Assembly: GCA_025617745.1 (NCBI GenBank)
Contig: CM046859.1
Span: 62,001-126,000, forward strand
Source: Heliocidaris erythrogramma
Taxonomy: Eukaryota > Echinodermata > Echinoidea > Camarodonta > Echinometridae
DNA: 64,000 bases
Reading direction: 5' to 3'
A program made the translations under genes and the position numbers. Below the pieces are notes generated by a model. It did no database searches and was not told the DNA's origin. It saw only the letters and a list, made by a program, of their open reading frames with translations. Shown here piece after piece: positions 11,709-23,791 of this stretch (its first letter is position 1; each line of letters starts with the position of its first letter).

Positions 11709-14700
11709 ATGGTCATGGATTTAGTCTTCGTTCTCTGGGTAAGAAATTATTTAAAATTTTGTACATTTTTTAATGCTAAAACAATATCCTCTTTGAAACA
11801 GTGATTTTAGAAAGTTGTGATTTATGGGTCGGGGGGCAGGGGGTTTGTCGGTTACTCGGATTTTGTTTGGAAGTGGCCGCGTGGGTCTAGAATAAACCCA
11901 TCTTTAGAATCAAATTTCTAGTGATACTAACAGGTTTAGGGATTATTCGATTACCATTGAACACTAGAAAGTTAGAAATTAGTAAACAGTAATATACAGT
12001 AATTAGTTGAAACTTTGGCATAATTGGTCACATGCATGCTTGCCATTATTTCAATGGGCACCGAAAGGCTAAATATAGACTGAGGTCATCGATTTCTATT
12101 TTCTTAGTATGTGCTATTAAAGTAGCCTACTGCATGTAAAATGTTGTCTATTGGTGCATCTATTTATATAAAAAAAAACCTTTACAACTCCACAAAGTTA
12201 CAGCACAAATTGAGGACCTTGGTCTTTTAATAACAGCAATGTGGATTGAAAACATTCGACAATCGTAAAAGTATTCTGCAGTGGAACAACGGCCACCGTG
12301 GCGGGTATCTGAAAGGGGTCGCACAGTGCCAGTGAGGTACCCGTCACGGTGGCCGCGTTGGTTAGATTGAGGCCAAAGCGTACAAAATAGGTCTTGGGTC
12401 ATTCAAAAAATTAAAGGACCTATGCAATGCTTATGCATATTGACTTGTGTTGATTCATAATACCCCGATCATCACTTATGTGGCCAAAAGAATATCTAAA
12501 TGCATGTACGTCACTGGCGGATCTAGCCAGATTAGACACAATACATTGGAGGGGCACACCATTGTGCACAAACAATTGTGCCCCCGAAATGGTATTGTAT
12601 GATACCCGGCTAGATCCGCCACTGTACGTGCCTTATATTTTATAATAAGTTTTCTGCCATTTTTCTTCACAATGCTTGGAAACGCCCACAAAAAAGCTCC
12701 CAAACCAAGATTCTGTCAGTGACATCATCTGTCAACCACTGCCATCACTGCTTAATTGCCAATGCAATTGGCAAAAGTACTGGAATGCACCTTCCCCTAA
12801 ACTGAACATAACTTGCATGGTTTCCATACCATGACCACTTGGTGCCTTTCCATTGTTGTCCATGTATTAGAACTTTCCTAGCGAAAGTATTTGGGTTGGT
12901 GTTATGTACAAGCATGCAACGCTATTGTAGAAGGATGCCCATCTTTGGGGAAGGCGCATTCCAGTGTCTTTTGTCAATTGCATTAGTAAGTAAGCAGTGA
13001 TTGACAGATGATGTCACTGACAGAATCTTGGTTTGGGAGATTTTTATGGGCGTTTCCAAGCATTCTGACGAAAAATGGCAGAAAGATTATTATGAAATAT
13101 ATGGCACGTATTTATATATTCTTTTGGCCACATTAGAGTGATGATCAGGTTATTATAAATCAACACAAGTCAATATGCATATGCATTGCATAGGTCCTTT
13201 AATATTCAATATTTTGGCGTTGACGGTCTATGAACAGGCCTGTTGCTTTCTATGCTTTAAAGTATACATAGAAGTATATTTTGGGAGGCGTTAAAGTGGG
13301 AATTTGTGTTATTTTAAGCACATGTACATGTCTCATTCTCGCATTTTTCGGAGCAGTTGTCGGCGGAGCATATGTCGTGTCACCGTTGAAGGAGGTATTC
13401 ACAGTGTGCGGATGACAGCTGGGAATGAATGATACTTTGTATACAGCGCTGAAAGACAAAATAAATCGTTGAGCTTCTGTCATGTGCGTGGACTTCGAGT
13501 TGAACATTTGAGAAAGATGGGAGCACTTTAAATGACGCGAATGTTTTTATTAGTTCTGACACTCATTCTCATTGAGGCCTGCACATGATCCACGTACACG
13601 AAAACGGGGAAAATTGTATTTTTTTTTCAGCGCCAGGCAGAGAACCCGCGTATCTCGGTAAGGGTATCAAATTCAGAGGCAATCCTTGGCTAAAATTTTT
13701 GTTAGGGGTATGAAAATCAGAGATAGTAACATGTTTTTATGTTCAGTGTATTAAAACTACTCCTACTTTAATCCCCGTTTATAGGGTGCTTTTCAGAAAG
13801 TGATTGTACGCGGATGATGTACAGGCACCACTGAGACATAACCACCCCCCCCCCCCCCCCGGCGGTGAATTATTTTTAGTAGGATGGAAGATCGAGTATA
13901 GGATGATGACTTCGAAATAGACAACACACATGGAACTTTGATCCCTACCTAACCCTATAGTATAACCCCAACCCTAGCCCTAACCCTAACCCTTCCATGG
14001 CACGCAGCCATTCCCTCGCCATCCTACTAAAAATATATATATTGCCCCCCCGGCTGTGCCCCCATGGTTGAAAAGCATTATTATATATGGACAATGCGGA
14101 CTATTTGCTTGCTTGACATATATCAATTAATTACAATATAATTATAAAACACATGCTTTTTTCAGGATTTGGGGGAATATTATAATGAAAAATTATGTCA
14201 CACTAATAATTATTCGCTTTCCCTTTCTCAGTGTCTGCCTTTCTTTCTCCCACTTTTTAGGTACTTGTGTTCTTGACCATCTCAATTCCATGTGTATCCG
14301 CTCCAGGATTGTATACTGCAGCTGAACTGGGACGACATGCCGCTGTATTTACCAGAGACGAGTTAATAGAACATTATTTCCAGGATGGATACATTGCAGC
14401 AGAAATCATCGGATTTTTGTATTTAAGGCATAGTATAATAATAAGTCTTCGTCAATTACGGCGTGTTTTGAGACGGTTGAGACTTCGACGTCGGGAGCAG
14501 TCACCGTTAGAAGATGTGGTTGATGCTGTACAACGTGTTATGAATGCTTCAGGTGGTTCGATGGGTTACCGTTTTATGTGGCGGGTGTTAACCACACGTT
14601 ACCACTTACACGTATCACAAGAAACTGTGAGAATAATTCTTCGAGTTTTAGAGCCTGAAAGAGTGGATGCGAGATCTGTCAGAGCATTTCGACGTCGCCA

Positions 14701-15516
14701 ATACTCCAATAAAGGTCCGAATTACTTGATTCATGTCGACGGATGGGACAAATTAAAACCTTACGGGGTATCAGTCCATGCTGCAATAGATGGATTCTCC
14801 AGGAGACTTTTGTGGATGAAAGTGGGTCGCAGCAATAAAAATCCCAGATACGTAGCGCAATTCTTTTTGGAGTACGTGCAGAAAATTAACGGAGTACCGA
14901 GAGTCATCCGTGCTGATAGGGGAACAGAGAACTCTGTGCTTAGAGTCATTCAAACAGCGTTAAGATTCAACGACCGTGATGAAATGAGCGGCGAAAGAAG
15001 TTTCTTGTATGGCAGATCCGTGGCAAATCAGCGTATTGAGGCCTTTTGGTCATACTTCCAAAACCTTTGTTCTCGCTTTTGGGTCAATTATATGAAAGAC
15101 CTTCGGGACAGTGGATTATAGTGGATACATCTAACGACGTTCACATTGAATGTATTAGATTCTGTTTTACTGACTTAATTCAGAGAGACTTCACTCGTGC
15201 AGCCGAAATGTGGAATCAACATCGAATTCGCAGTCAAAGAAACCTTGAATGCCCAAGTGGAAAACCCGACGTACTCTATTTCCTACCAGAAGTATACGGA
15301 TCAAGGGACTATAAATTTCCGTTGCGATTTTCTGATGACAATATTGAGGAGGTAAAACGCATCTATTGCGATGAGCCTCCCAAGTATGGATGCTCCCCAG
15401 CCTTAGCTGGTGGACTTTCGGAACTCATTGGAAACAATGTGGATCACTTTGCGATGCCAAATTCCCCCGAAGAAGCCACACAAATGCTACTTTGTCTGAT
15501 CGACATTTTTGATTAA
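11709..15516 (+). CDS. IS3-like DDE integrase/transposase, two exons, one frameshift
   Basis: Predicted exon 1 is 11709-11738 (ten codons, donor GTAAGA) and exon 2 is 14261-15516 (acceptor CTTTTTAG); both join in phase 0. An N-terminal helix-turn-helix-like region (about residues 42-84) precedes a retroviral-type rve core: HVDGWDKL gives the first Asp (about D170), RADRGTEN the second (about D229), RIEAF the Glu (about E270), a D-D(40)-E spacing. A single base is missing near 15119 (after DSGL): the frame stops there while the conserved C-terminal part continues in the next frame from about DTSNDVHIECIRF to the stop at 15516. Corrected length is about 428 aa. It would cut and join the element ends. 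Exon 1 gives a strikingly hydrophobic, signal-peptide-like start, odd for a nuclear enzyme, so the exact N-terminus is unsure. The frameshift may be real decay or a sequencing error. Confidence 0.8.
12411..13202. mobile_element. TTAA-flanked foldback MITE in the integrase intron
   Basis: It is a long imperfect palindrome. The left arm TTAAAGGACCTATGCAATGC is mirrored by GCATTGCATAGGTCCTTTAA at the right end, and matching continues for about 300 bp per arm (for example TGACAGATGATGTCACTGACAGAATCTTGG against its inverse). TTAA lies at both edges. No coding capacity. Confidence 0.8.
12512..12624. mobile_element. 113-bp nested MITE with 5-bp target duplication
   Basis: Inverted ends CACTGGCGGATCTAGCC and GGCTAGATCCGCCACTG are flanked on both sides by TACGT (12507-12511 and 12625-12629). 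The opposite arm of the host MITE lacks this insert, which confirms the boundaries. Confidence 0.85.
13341..13561 (-). repeat. Second copy of the short dispersed repeat
   Basis: It matches 8658-8890 in inverse orientation with very few differences. The nine bases CTCATTCTC occur immediately on both sides (13332-13340 and 13562-13570), a good target-site duplication. Here the GCTCCGCCGACA tail is short. Confidence 0.8.
13845..14060. repeat. Inverted repeat enclosing telomere-like CCCTAA units
   Basis: A C-run (13845-13860) precedes ATTTTTAGTAGGATGG, which is mirrored by CCATCCTACTAAAAAT near 14030. Between them, about 13945-13996, lie degenerate CCCTAA/CCCTAG units. It is a probable small non-autonomous element of the same style as 45923-46126. 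Confidence 0.55.
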
Positions 15517-15759
15517 AATGCTGTTGCTTTCTATTAAGAACGTATATTAAATTCACAATAGTAGAGAAATTTGGCATGGTTGAGAACTTGAGATCAGAGA
15601 CTTCAGCCTGATTTTGAAAAACTGTCAATATGTTTAGTTCCTCAATAATTTACGATGTTCCACCTTACTGAATGTGGACGAGTCGACTTGTGTTGATTTT
15701 GAGTATTACATACATATCCAGAAGGGTGATTAAATATCAACATAATAATATTATATCGA

Positions 15760-15765
15760 AATAAA
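15760..15765 (+). promoter_or_regulatory. Possible polyadenylation signal of the integrase gene
   Basis: AATAAA lies about 245 bp after the integrase stop codon on the same strand. It is the first canonical signal I see downstream. Confidence 0.4.
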
Positions 15766-15815
15766 TATCATCTGATTTTACAGTAAGCTTGTTCTTTATT
15801 TGTTATAAACTTTTT

Positions 15816-15857
15816 GTTATAAAGTGGCAATATGACCGTGATATTGCCACTTTATGT
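15816..15857. repeat. Near-perfect hairpin downstream of the integrase
   Basis: The arms ATAAAGTGGCAATAT and ATATTGCCACTTTAT surround a short spacer. The role is unknown; it could be a minimal MITE remnant or a 3'-end structure. Confidence 0.7.
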
Positions 15858-16007
15858 AACGAGATTATATCATTCAGAATGAAGATTGATACGTAAATTA
15901 TACAAGAACTTTCGAATGATTGCCCTCTGGAGAAAAGTGTTTTTTTTTTTAGTTTCCAAGTGTTCACTCAAAACGTTAGGCCTTTGTATTAAGCCGTTTT
16001 GTTTTTC

Positions 16008-16910
16008 TTAAAGGAGAATTAACCCCTGAGTACAAATTTACTTATATTGAAAGGTGTAATATATTCCTACTTATTGGCCTAAATCATTTTCTAATAAGAT
16101 ATCAGAAAAGGGTATAAATAAAGATATTCCAACACCCGGTATCGTCTCCTACTCATTTACATGGGGGTTGCCATTTTCTTGCTGATTTGGATTTGTACAT
16201 GAACCATTGAGAAATGTTCCGGTCAGGAAGATATTTTGAATCCAAGACCTAAATTGCTTTTCTTCATTACCTAAAATCCCATATGTGACGAAAAATATAA
16301 AGTGGGTGTTTACATGATTTATAAAAATTAAATCTTTATAATGATACTTTTAAATTGTCTGGTTTTGCTTAACAAAAATCTATTTTCTTGGGTTTGCCAA
16401 ACAGAGCAGTATGCAGCATGCATTCTGACTTTTCAAGTCCCATTATCCGAAAGCAGGTGAATGCATAGTTTGCTGCTATAGATGCTCAGGGAAGAAGCAT
16501 CCATAAAATTTGAATTAATTTGCTCCGTCCATTGCGTCACAGTATCTAGAAAATAGATTTATATTAAGCGAATATCGATTTTCAACAGAAATATATAAGG
16601 AAATCTTCAGTTTAAAAATAAATTGACATATCTATTCTATATTTTTAATCTCAAATGGGTTTTTAATTTTGAAAAAGGCAATTGGGCATTTGGATTAAGA
16701 AAATCTTCTTGTACACATAAAAAAATGGCAGCCCCCATGTATTGCTAGCAGACGATACATATTGCTAGCAGATGATAAATTTTGCTCAGAAAATCTTGAT
16801 TCGTATCGATCTCGTATATTTTGACGCGAAGCCATATAGTCTAACAAGTAGGAATAAATAACACCTTTCAACACTATCGTCTTTATTGTTTGAGGTTAAT
16901 TCTCCTTTAA
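16008..16910. mobile_element. TTAA-flanked MITE
   Basis: The ends TTAAAGGAGAATTAACC and GGTTAATTCTCCTTTAA are inverted, with further inverted matches inside (AGGTGTAATATATTCCTACTT against AAGTAGGAATAAATAACACCT). It shares ends and interior (TGTACACATAAA, AATGGCAGCCCCC, TTGCTAGCAGAC) with 28523-29166, so the two belong to one family. Confidence 0.8.
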
Positions 16911-17260
16911 GGTATTTGCTAATCTAGCTACCTATTAACTCAAGGGAGCTTCGCGGGGGAGCTCCCTGGAGTTAGCTACCTATATACAATTCGAGTGTTA
17001 ATAATTCTGAATTCTTCTTGTTTATACACGTTGCATTATTGGTCAAATTTGTAAAATTAGTATAAAAAACACAAAAACAAAACGGAAAAGCATAATGCCC
17101 ATCATGCAACATGGTTTATATAATTGATACTTTTGTTAGGCCTTATCATTGGAAAGAAAATAATTCTCCTTGAGAAAATAGGCCAATCATCATCAGAACC
17201 ACTTTGAGCTTAACTTAATCAGGTTTGGATTAGAAACAAACAAACAAAACACATGGGACC
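16911..17260. other. No gene seen
   Basis: AT-rich spacer with a short inverted GAGCTCCCTGGAGTTAGCTACC / GGTATTTGCTAATCTAGCTACC motif pair near 16915-16985. Confidence 0.4.
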
Positions 17261-18273
17261 TTAAAGTAGCCATGCAAAGATACTAAACATGAATAATATT
17301 TCGTGATATTGCAAAAAAGAGTTCATGCCAACCCCAGTAATTACATTTCCCGACCTCAAGGAAAAGACTTGTGTAACATAAAGCGAGAAAAATACAATCC
17401 CCCTTTCCATTTGAAAAACCTACCGAAACTCGCCGAACACGGCTGATATTTGTGACGTCACTGAATGGACACAGCTAACAAAAGCAGACTATGTCCTATA
17501 GACAATGCACAGATTCTCCAGTGTACTTGTTTTTCGTAGGTGAGAGTTTTATTGATATTTAGCGGGAGTGTATGTCATACAAATGCGAAGAGAATGTAAC
17601 GCTTTCCCCTGTCATTTGAATGATCTGCTTTTAAAACATCCGCAGTAACAATAATCTATGAAATAAAAGATGAAATTCCATGTCTCTCATGCAATTGCCC
17701 GCCCCGAACACTTCGGCCAAAGTTGTTGTCAGCAATCGCTACGCTTTACTACTATTTGAGTTATGCAAGCAGCCGGGTCATTTGCTGTTCAATCATAGTT
17801 AGTGTCCATTGTTATAGGCAGGCTTTTTAAACTCGAAATTGCGACGCACTTGCATTCTAAAACCTTAAATATGCCTTTCCAGTGAATGTTTCTAAGCCGG
17901 ACACTGGTATAGCAGGGTGCAGTGGCACCTTCTCTTCCCAATAATATCACAATTAGGCAAATTTGAAGTACATTAACCTCTTCTTCAGTAGCAATGAATG
18001 CACTTATGATCTTTGCTTTTGCTACGACACGTCGTCTGCTACCGTTAGATTGGTCCATTTCATGACGTCAGTGAAAACATCGCCGAATTTTCCCGAATTC
18101 CTCCGAAGTGCTCGCATTACCGCAACCATGGTATGAGTTTTCTCTTTGCGCTTTTTGCATTCACCGATGTGTAACGAGCCAAAGTTTTACACATTTGTCA
18201 TCTCCAAGCTTCTAGCATAAACATATACTATAATTTGTGCATAGTTGTAATTTTCTTTGCAGTTCTACTTTAA
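17261..18273. mobile_element. Diverged TTAA-flanked MITE
   Basis: The ends TTAAAGTAGCCATGCAAAGA and, inverted, TTAAAGTAGAACTGCAAAGA match. Inner blocks also pair, such as TGACGTCACTGAATGGAC near 17454 with the inverse of the TGACGTCAGTGA region near 18062. Arms are more diverged than in the other MITEs here, so it is probably older. Confidence 0.6.
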
Positions 18274-21200
18274 CTGTCATATACCAGCCTGTGTCTCATT
18301 TAGAATAAAGGCTAGCGCGGGTTTTGCTTGTAGGTGTCCACATTAGCAATTCTTTGATGGTCTGAGATTAATCCGAGTTAGGAATACTTACAGCAGATAT
18401 ATCCTAAAACGGAAATAGAGTTGCTTTTACCAGTGATACCAATAATATTGCCATTGCATATGATGGGAAGTATGCTCATCAGTAATTACATCCTGTATAC
18501 TGTCAGTAACTGTTAGAAGCTGAACGCCGCTTTGTTAAATTGTTGTTAGCCTACGTGCACTTCAGGTATTAATAATGGTCTTTATTCATACATTAAAAAT
18601 CATTCCTTGCAGCCAGAGGCTGAATTACAAATGATTGTACAAGGTAAATGATACACATACAAATTGATAAAACAGTAACTGTATAATTATAAACCAAAAA
18701 TTAAAGGAAATTAAAACTCGGGCCAATATACCATATATGATAATCTCCATTCAACCTTGCAAATTTTACAAGAAAACCGAAGATTTAAAATAGCGGTGTG
18801 TAACGGAAGATGTATTATATTGATGGAACCTGGATTATCAATCTAGCGTTTTGGTAACTGAGAAAAAAAAACCATAGGCAATACTAATGAGCGGAAATTG
18901 CTAGCAATCGTTAAATTATAAATTGTGTGATAAAACAATATAATTAATGATATAGCCAAACAGTCACTTTGCAAGGTTGAATCTAATTGTCTCTTTCACA
19001 TATGGTCCAAAATTATGCATATTTTTGTCAAACGTAGTGAAACTACACAAATTTTGTTTGCTATTATAGGCCTTACCAGATATTGCATTGTAGGAAATCA
19101 CACACATTGCAAGAAGAGACTGTATAGTTATACATATTATGTTCCCCATAATGTCGGATTCGGGCCCTTTTTAGCATTTTTATTGACAGAAGCACATTTA
19201 CTGAGGAAGGCCATTAAAATGCATTGTTTTTATAAAATTAAACATATGCTTTGTGATTTATTTATGCTGTGTGTACGCTTATTCGGAACATGAGTACTCG
19301 GGATATGAAGAGCCGGCCCTGCGGGGGGGGGGGGGGGGCACAATGCCCCCCTTTTTCAAGTCGTAAAAATGTATTACCCTTTCAATTGTATAATAGTGCC
19401 CCCCTTTTTTTCCATAAGTGCTCCTTTTCACTTCAAAATCGCCTCATTTATTTTTCAATAGCACCCTTTCTCTTTATTAGGATCACCTATTGAGATTGTC
19501 GGAATCTTTGTTTATATCCGTTTTATTCTCCCCATTTCTTGCAACACGATTATCTCAACATCGGCAACTCCAATCATCATGAAAGTTTTCATGATCATTG
19601 GTCATGTCCTCATGACCATAACCTTACTCAATTATTATTATTTCTGTTGGTAACAATCCTTAACGATTTCCATTCATTCCATTCGTGCATCTATGACGTC
19701 ACTGTTTGCACATTCTTTTAGTCTATCTCGGTAATTCGTGGTCGATTTTCTCCCCAATTTCAGTATGTTGTAAGCTGAGACGATTTTCTGTCGTAAGAGT
19801 GCCAACCATTTTTTTCAATTAAATGACGGGATCATAGTTAAAAAATACGATTAAAGGCTACATCTCAGAAATTTTCGTTTTACGTGTTATGGCTATGGAA
19901 GGTCAATTCCTTTTAATTTGTGTCTTGACAATGTTCTTTTGGTTGTATCTCGGTTGTCCTCGCTCAATTTGCTCCCAAAGTTGAATATGATTTTTAATAT
20001 TATTGTTCTTTCGCAAATTTGACAACCATTTTTTTTTTCATTCAGGAGACGATCAAATCATACAACCCAATCTTGATTATGGTAATGGGAAATTAAATGT
20101 AAATTTAAATGTAAATTTAAAGGTGAAATTTTCCTTTCAAACGGCTCGGGTCATGGATTGAGTTTTATACCAACACGCAATTTTCTAAATATACAGTCAT
20201 GATCAAGGATTCCCCAATTAAGAAGATAACGATGATGATGATCATCATCATAAGATCGCTGTCGGATGCTGCGGATCACTGTATTCGTCTCCGTGAAGTC
20301 ACGTCTAGCTATTTTTCGTTTTTTTTTTTTTTTTTGGGGGGGGGGGGGAGGGGGAGAGGCAGGAGTGTGCCCTTTTCACCTGAGGAAGTTCCCCTTATTA
20401 ATTGCCACCCCTACTTTCCTTTAAATAATAGGTGCCTGTTACAAAATTTTTTACTGCTTTTGATAATTACACAAGGACTACTAAAATTTGAGAGGTGCTT
20501 TTACTTTGACATACAGTACTTCCAGATACCAAATACCTCCATACCAGATAACAAAATTGCTTCATACCACAGGCAATGGAGATGAAAACTACTTTGAAAC
20601 TTGTTTAAGATTCCACTCCTTTCACGTTATCATTACTTGTATCTGGGTTTCACTGCAATAATACATGCAAATTTATTTAGTTTTGTGTACTCTCACACTG
20701 TACAGAAAGTATTATTTTCCCCCTCTTTCCCCTTTCCTCTTCCTTCTTTGATCCTATCACTGTGTGCTTAGTTCCAATTATGTTAATTGAGAGTACTTTA
20801 TATTTGTATTGGGGGTTTTTTTTCATTGTGCTTGAAAGTTACTCCCCTTCTCCCGAGCTCCTTTTCTCTCCTCCTCCCTTTCTTTCTCTCTCACCCCTTC
20901 TCTCATTTCCTTCTTTTTGTGCTATCTTTCTTCTCCTTAACTTTCAACCACTTAATTGGGATTCACTTGAGGAAATGAGGCCCTGGGGAGGAATCAGCTT
21001 TGGTGGTGGTGGTTCGGGGGGGGGGGGGGGGGGGTTTCCATCGGGATCAGTTGTGGTGGACCGGGAGAGCTGTGGGGTGGGGGGTCTTCCCCCTTTCTTT
21101 CCTTTTTTTTTTCTTTCTTTCTTCTCTCAACGTTGATTATTCCCCAGGGTCTCATTCTCATTCTTGTGTAAAGTATTTTCTTTTTAAGTCTGCAACCCTA

Positions 21201-21900
21201 GTACAGTGTATTAGATTTCAAACAATAAGACAAATAGACTCAAAAGGCATTTATCTGAAAAATTAAACAAGTTTGTTGGTAATATTCTCCTTAACAATTA
21301 GATATCTACGTATGAAACAACAGTTTGACATAAGGACCTATAAGATCACAACTGGAGGAAGTGTATTTACACTGTAGAAACATTAACATCCACCTATTTG
21401 AACTTACTACATGAACCTGATTTGACATGAATGACAGGAGTGTTGGCAAGATGAACAGCATATGTGTTGACTATAACAAAAACAACAACAAAAACCCAGA
21501 AATAAACAAAACCTCACAACAGGAAAATAAGTAATAACAAACAATACAATAAATCCAAGTACCCGAATTAACATCTTAGAGAATAAATGACAAAAAAAAA
21601 TTGAAGTAGAATTAGTAGATACATCATTTTGGCAAAGTCAGCACACCCCATGATTATAAAAAAATGAAACATTTTGATTAGATTTGAAATTAGACTTGGG
21701 AACTTTACTGAAATTGTCTCATGAAAGATTCACGAAAGAATTTTAAACTAGCAAAAAATTTGCGATTTTTTTTTGTTTTCGGTCTTCATAACAATGAAAC
21801 TCACTTGTTCAAGTACTTTGAACTTAAAAACAGCAAATAAAATATCTTAGACTTTCATAATAAATCGGACCAAATTTCGGCTTCAGATCCACAATGTAAA
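18274..21900. other. No gene seen; low-complexity patches
   Basis: The ~3.6 kb between the MITE and the next dispersed repeat holds poly-G runs at 19323-19338, 20336-20348 and 21016-21034. There is a GAT/ATC hairpin near 20230-20252, a pyrimidine-rich stretch at 20840-20950, and a possible SINE or LINE tail near 18570-18700. I find no protein homology, but small exons cannot be excluded. Confidence 0.45.
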
Positions 21901-22696
21901 CAAGAGCCCCCGGGGGCACGACGCTCACCTGAGGTCGATCAATTCTGATCTGTCGCATCTACAAACAAAATACCAAGACTGTGCTATTTCTGGATCTGTA
22001 GCAGAAGATGTTTGAAATTTACAGAGTTTTTACCATTTTAGGCCCTCCCCTTGGGCCCCCCTGGGGGCCACATGTACCATGGACAATTTTCATTCTCCAT
22101 ATATAGAGGTAAATCTATAAACAAAATACAAAGACTGTGCTACTTCTGGATCTGGAAAGAAGATGTTTGAAATTTACACCATTTTTACCATTGGGGGCCC
22201 TCCCCCTGGGCCCCCCGTTGGACAACACGTACCGTTTTAGCAACTTTGGATCGCCTAGCTGCTCCTAAGGATGATTTTAAGTATTTTATGATTAAGTACA
22301 ATTAAAATCTGATCATGCCTTTTGAAGGATAACAATAAAATGCATATTTCCCCTGGTAGTGCCCCCTCCAGCACGATATCCCCTACAGAGCCCCTATGGG
22401 GCCACCCAGAGATATGTCATGAACAACTTTTATTCTTCATATATAGAGGTATATACAAACACAATACCAAGACTGTGCTACTTCTTGATCTGTAGAAGAA
22501 GATGTTTGAAATTTACATAGTTTTTACCATTTGGGGCCCTCCCCCTGGGGGCCACAGGTACCATTTTAGCAACTTTGGATCCCCTACTCCTAAGGATGAT
22601 TCACACCAAGTTTGGTTAAAATCCGATCATGCGTTTTTGAGAAGAAGATGAAAATGTAAAAAGTTTACGGGACGACGGACAAATAGCGGTCGCAAT

Positions 22697-22732
<36 letters not shown>

Positions 22733-22735
22733 CAA
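21901..22735. repeat. Dispersed AGCTCACCTGAG-type repeat
   Basis: The left end has GAGCCCCCGGGGGCACGACGCTCACCTGAG and the right end CTTGAGCCTTCGGCTCAGGTGAGCTAAAAA, an inverted pairing around GCTCACCTGAG. The interior has three related segments (near 21970, 22120 and 22455) with CTGTGCTACTTCTGGATCTG and GAAGATGTTTGAAATTTACA. I recall very similar repeats in many marine invertebrate genomes. It lies between the two genes of the large element. Confidence 0.65.
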
Positions 22736-23791
22736 AGAAATCCTTGATTTCGCCATCACAAAGTTGTGAGGCATTCATACAGAGAGAACTATACATTTTG
22801 CAATGTCTGATTGTAAAAATGGGATTACCTATTGATATATGAAACAAATCTGTTCTATGTAAATATACCAAGTTTACTCACTTTACTTGGATAACTTGAA
22901 AAGTTGGGTGCTTTTTTTTAAAGAGCTATTTTCAGATTTACCCAATTACTTATCTGCTGGATGAAGGCATATCAAACATAATGGGAATAAACTCTTCATT
23001 TTTAATGTTAAAACACTTTAAAACATGGTTGAAACAAGTGGAAGTAAAACAACTTTTAACATCTTTTTCTAATGTTGGTTCCACAACTTCTACTAACATG
23101 ATGACAGCTACGAAGTCAAACGATAGTACAAAATGAATCTCTGCCTCCAAGAACACTACTTTTGTTTTACAGAGCATAATGTATAATATATTAACCTCAA
23201 TGCTGCTGTAGATATTTTCAAATTTCCATAATATATGGCAGCCATCTTAGATCTTAAAAAAAAGGTCTGTCGAATGTGCTTTACATTACCATTGCCCACT
23301 AACATCAGCATTTACTGACACTGGGAGCAGGATCAAGTGCCAGATGCATCTATATCATGATCATAAATGTTCACTAGAACCATTAAACAGAAAGCTAAAA
23401 TCTAAAGCATCATTGTGGGACTGCACAGAGATACATTTTTTAGGTACCTATCCAATACACTGCCAAAAAAACATAAGTCAATGGCAGTAAACAACCTCAA
23501 ACAGATAAATAACTTGACCTATTGGTAAAATTCCTCAGGAAGGAAGAACAATAGTTATGAATCTCAATCATGGAAAAAAGTTGAGAATATTATTTTTTCC
23601 GGGATGTTATTTGTTAAATCTTAATTTAATTAACTTAAGTCATTTTTTTCTGATTGTAACGACACAAAAACTGTGAACTATAATTATGCCTTTACATATG
23701 ATTTCATCTTCACTTCCCTGTGGAGGAGAAAAGGCAAAATGTTGATTTGACTAAAAGAACATAAAAGTGGAAACTATTAAGCAGCATAGTT
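22736..23791. other. Downstream region of the RING gene
   Basis: No coding signal. On the minus strand this would be 3' UTR and flank of the RING gene. I see no canonical polyadenylation signal close to the stop codon. Confidence 0.4.

Noticed and set aside
20762-21136. Ser/Pro/Phe-rich and Gly-rich open frames
   Set aside because: Caused by pyrimidine-rich and G-rich low-complexity DNA.
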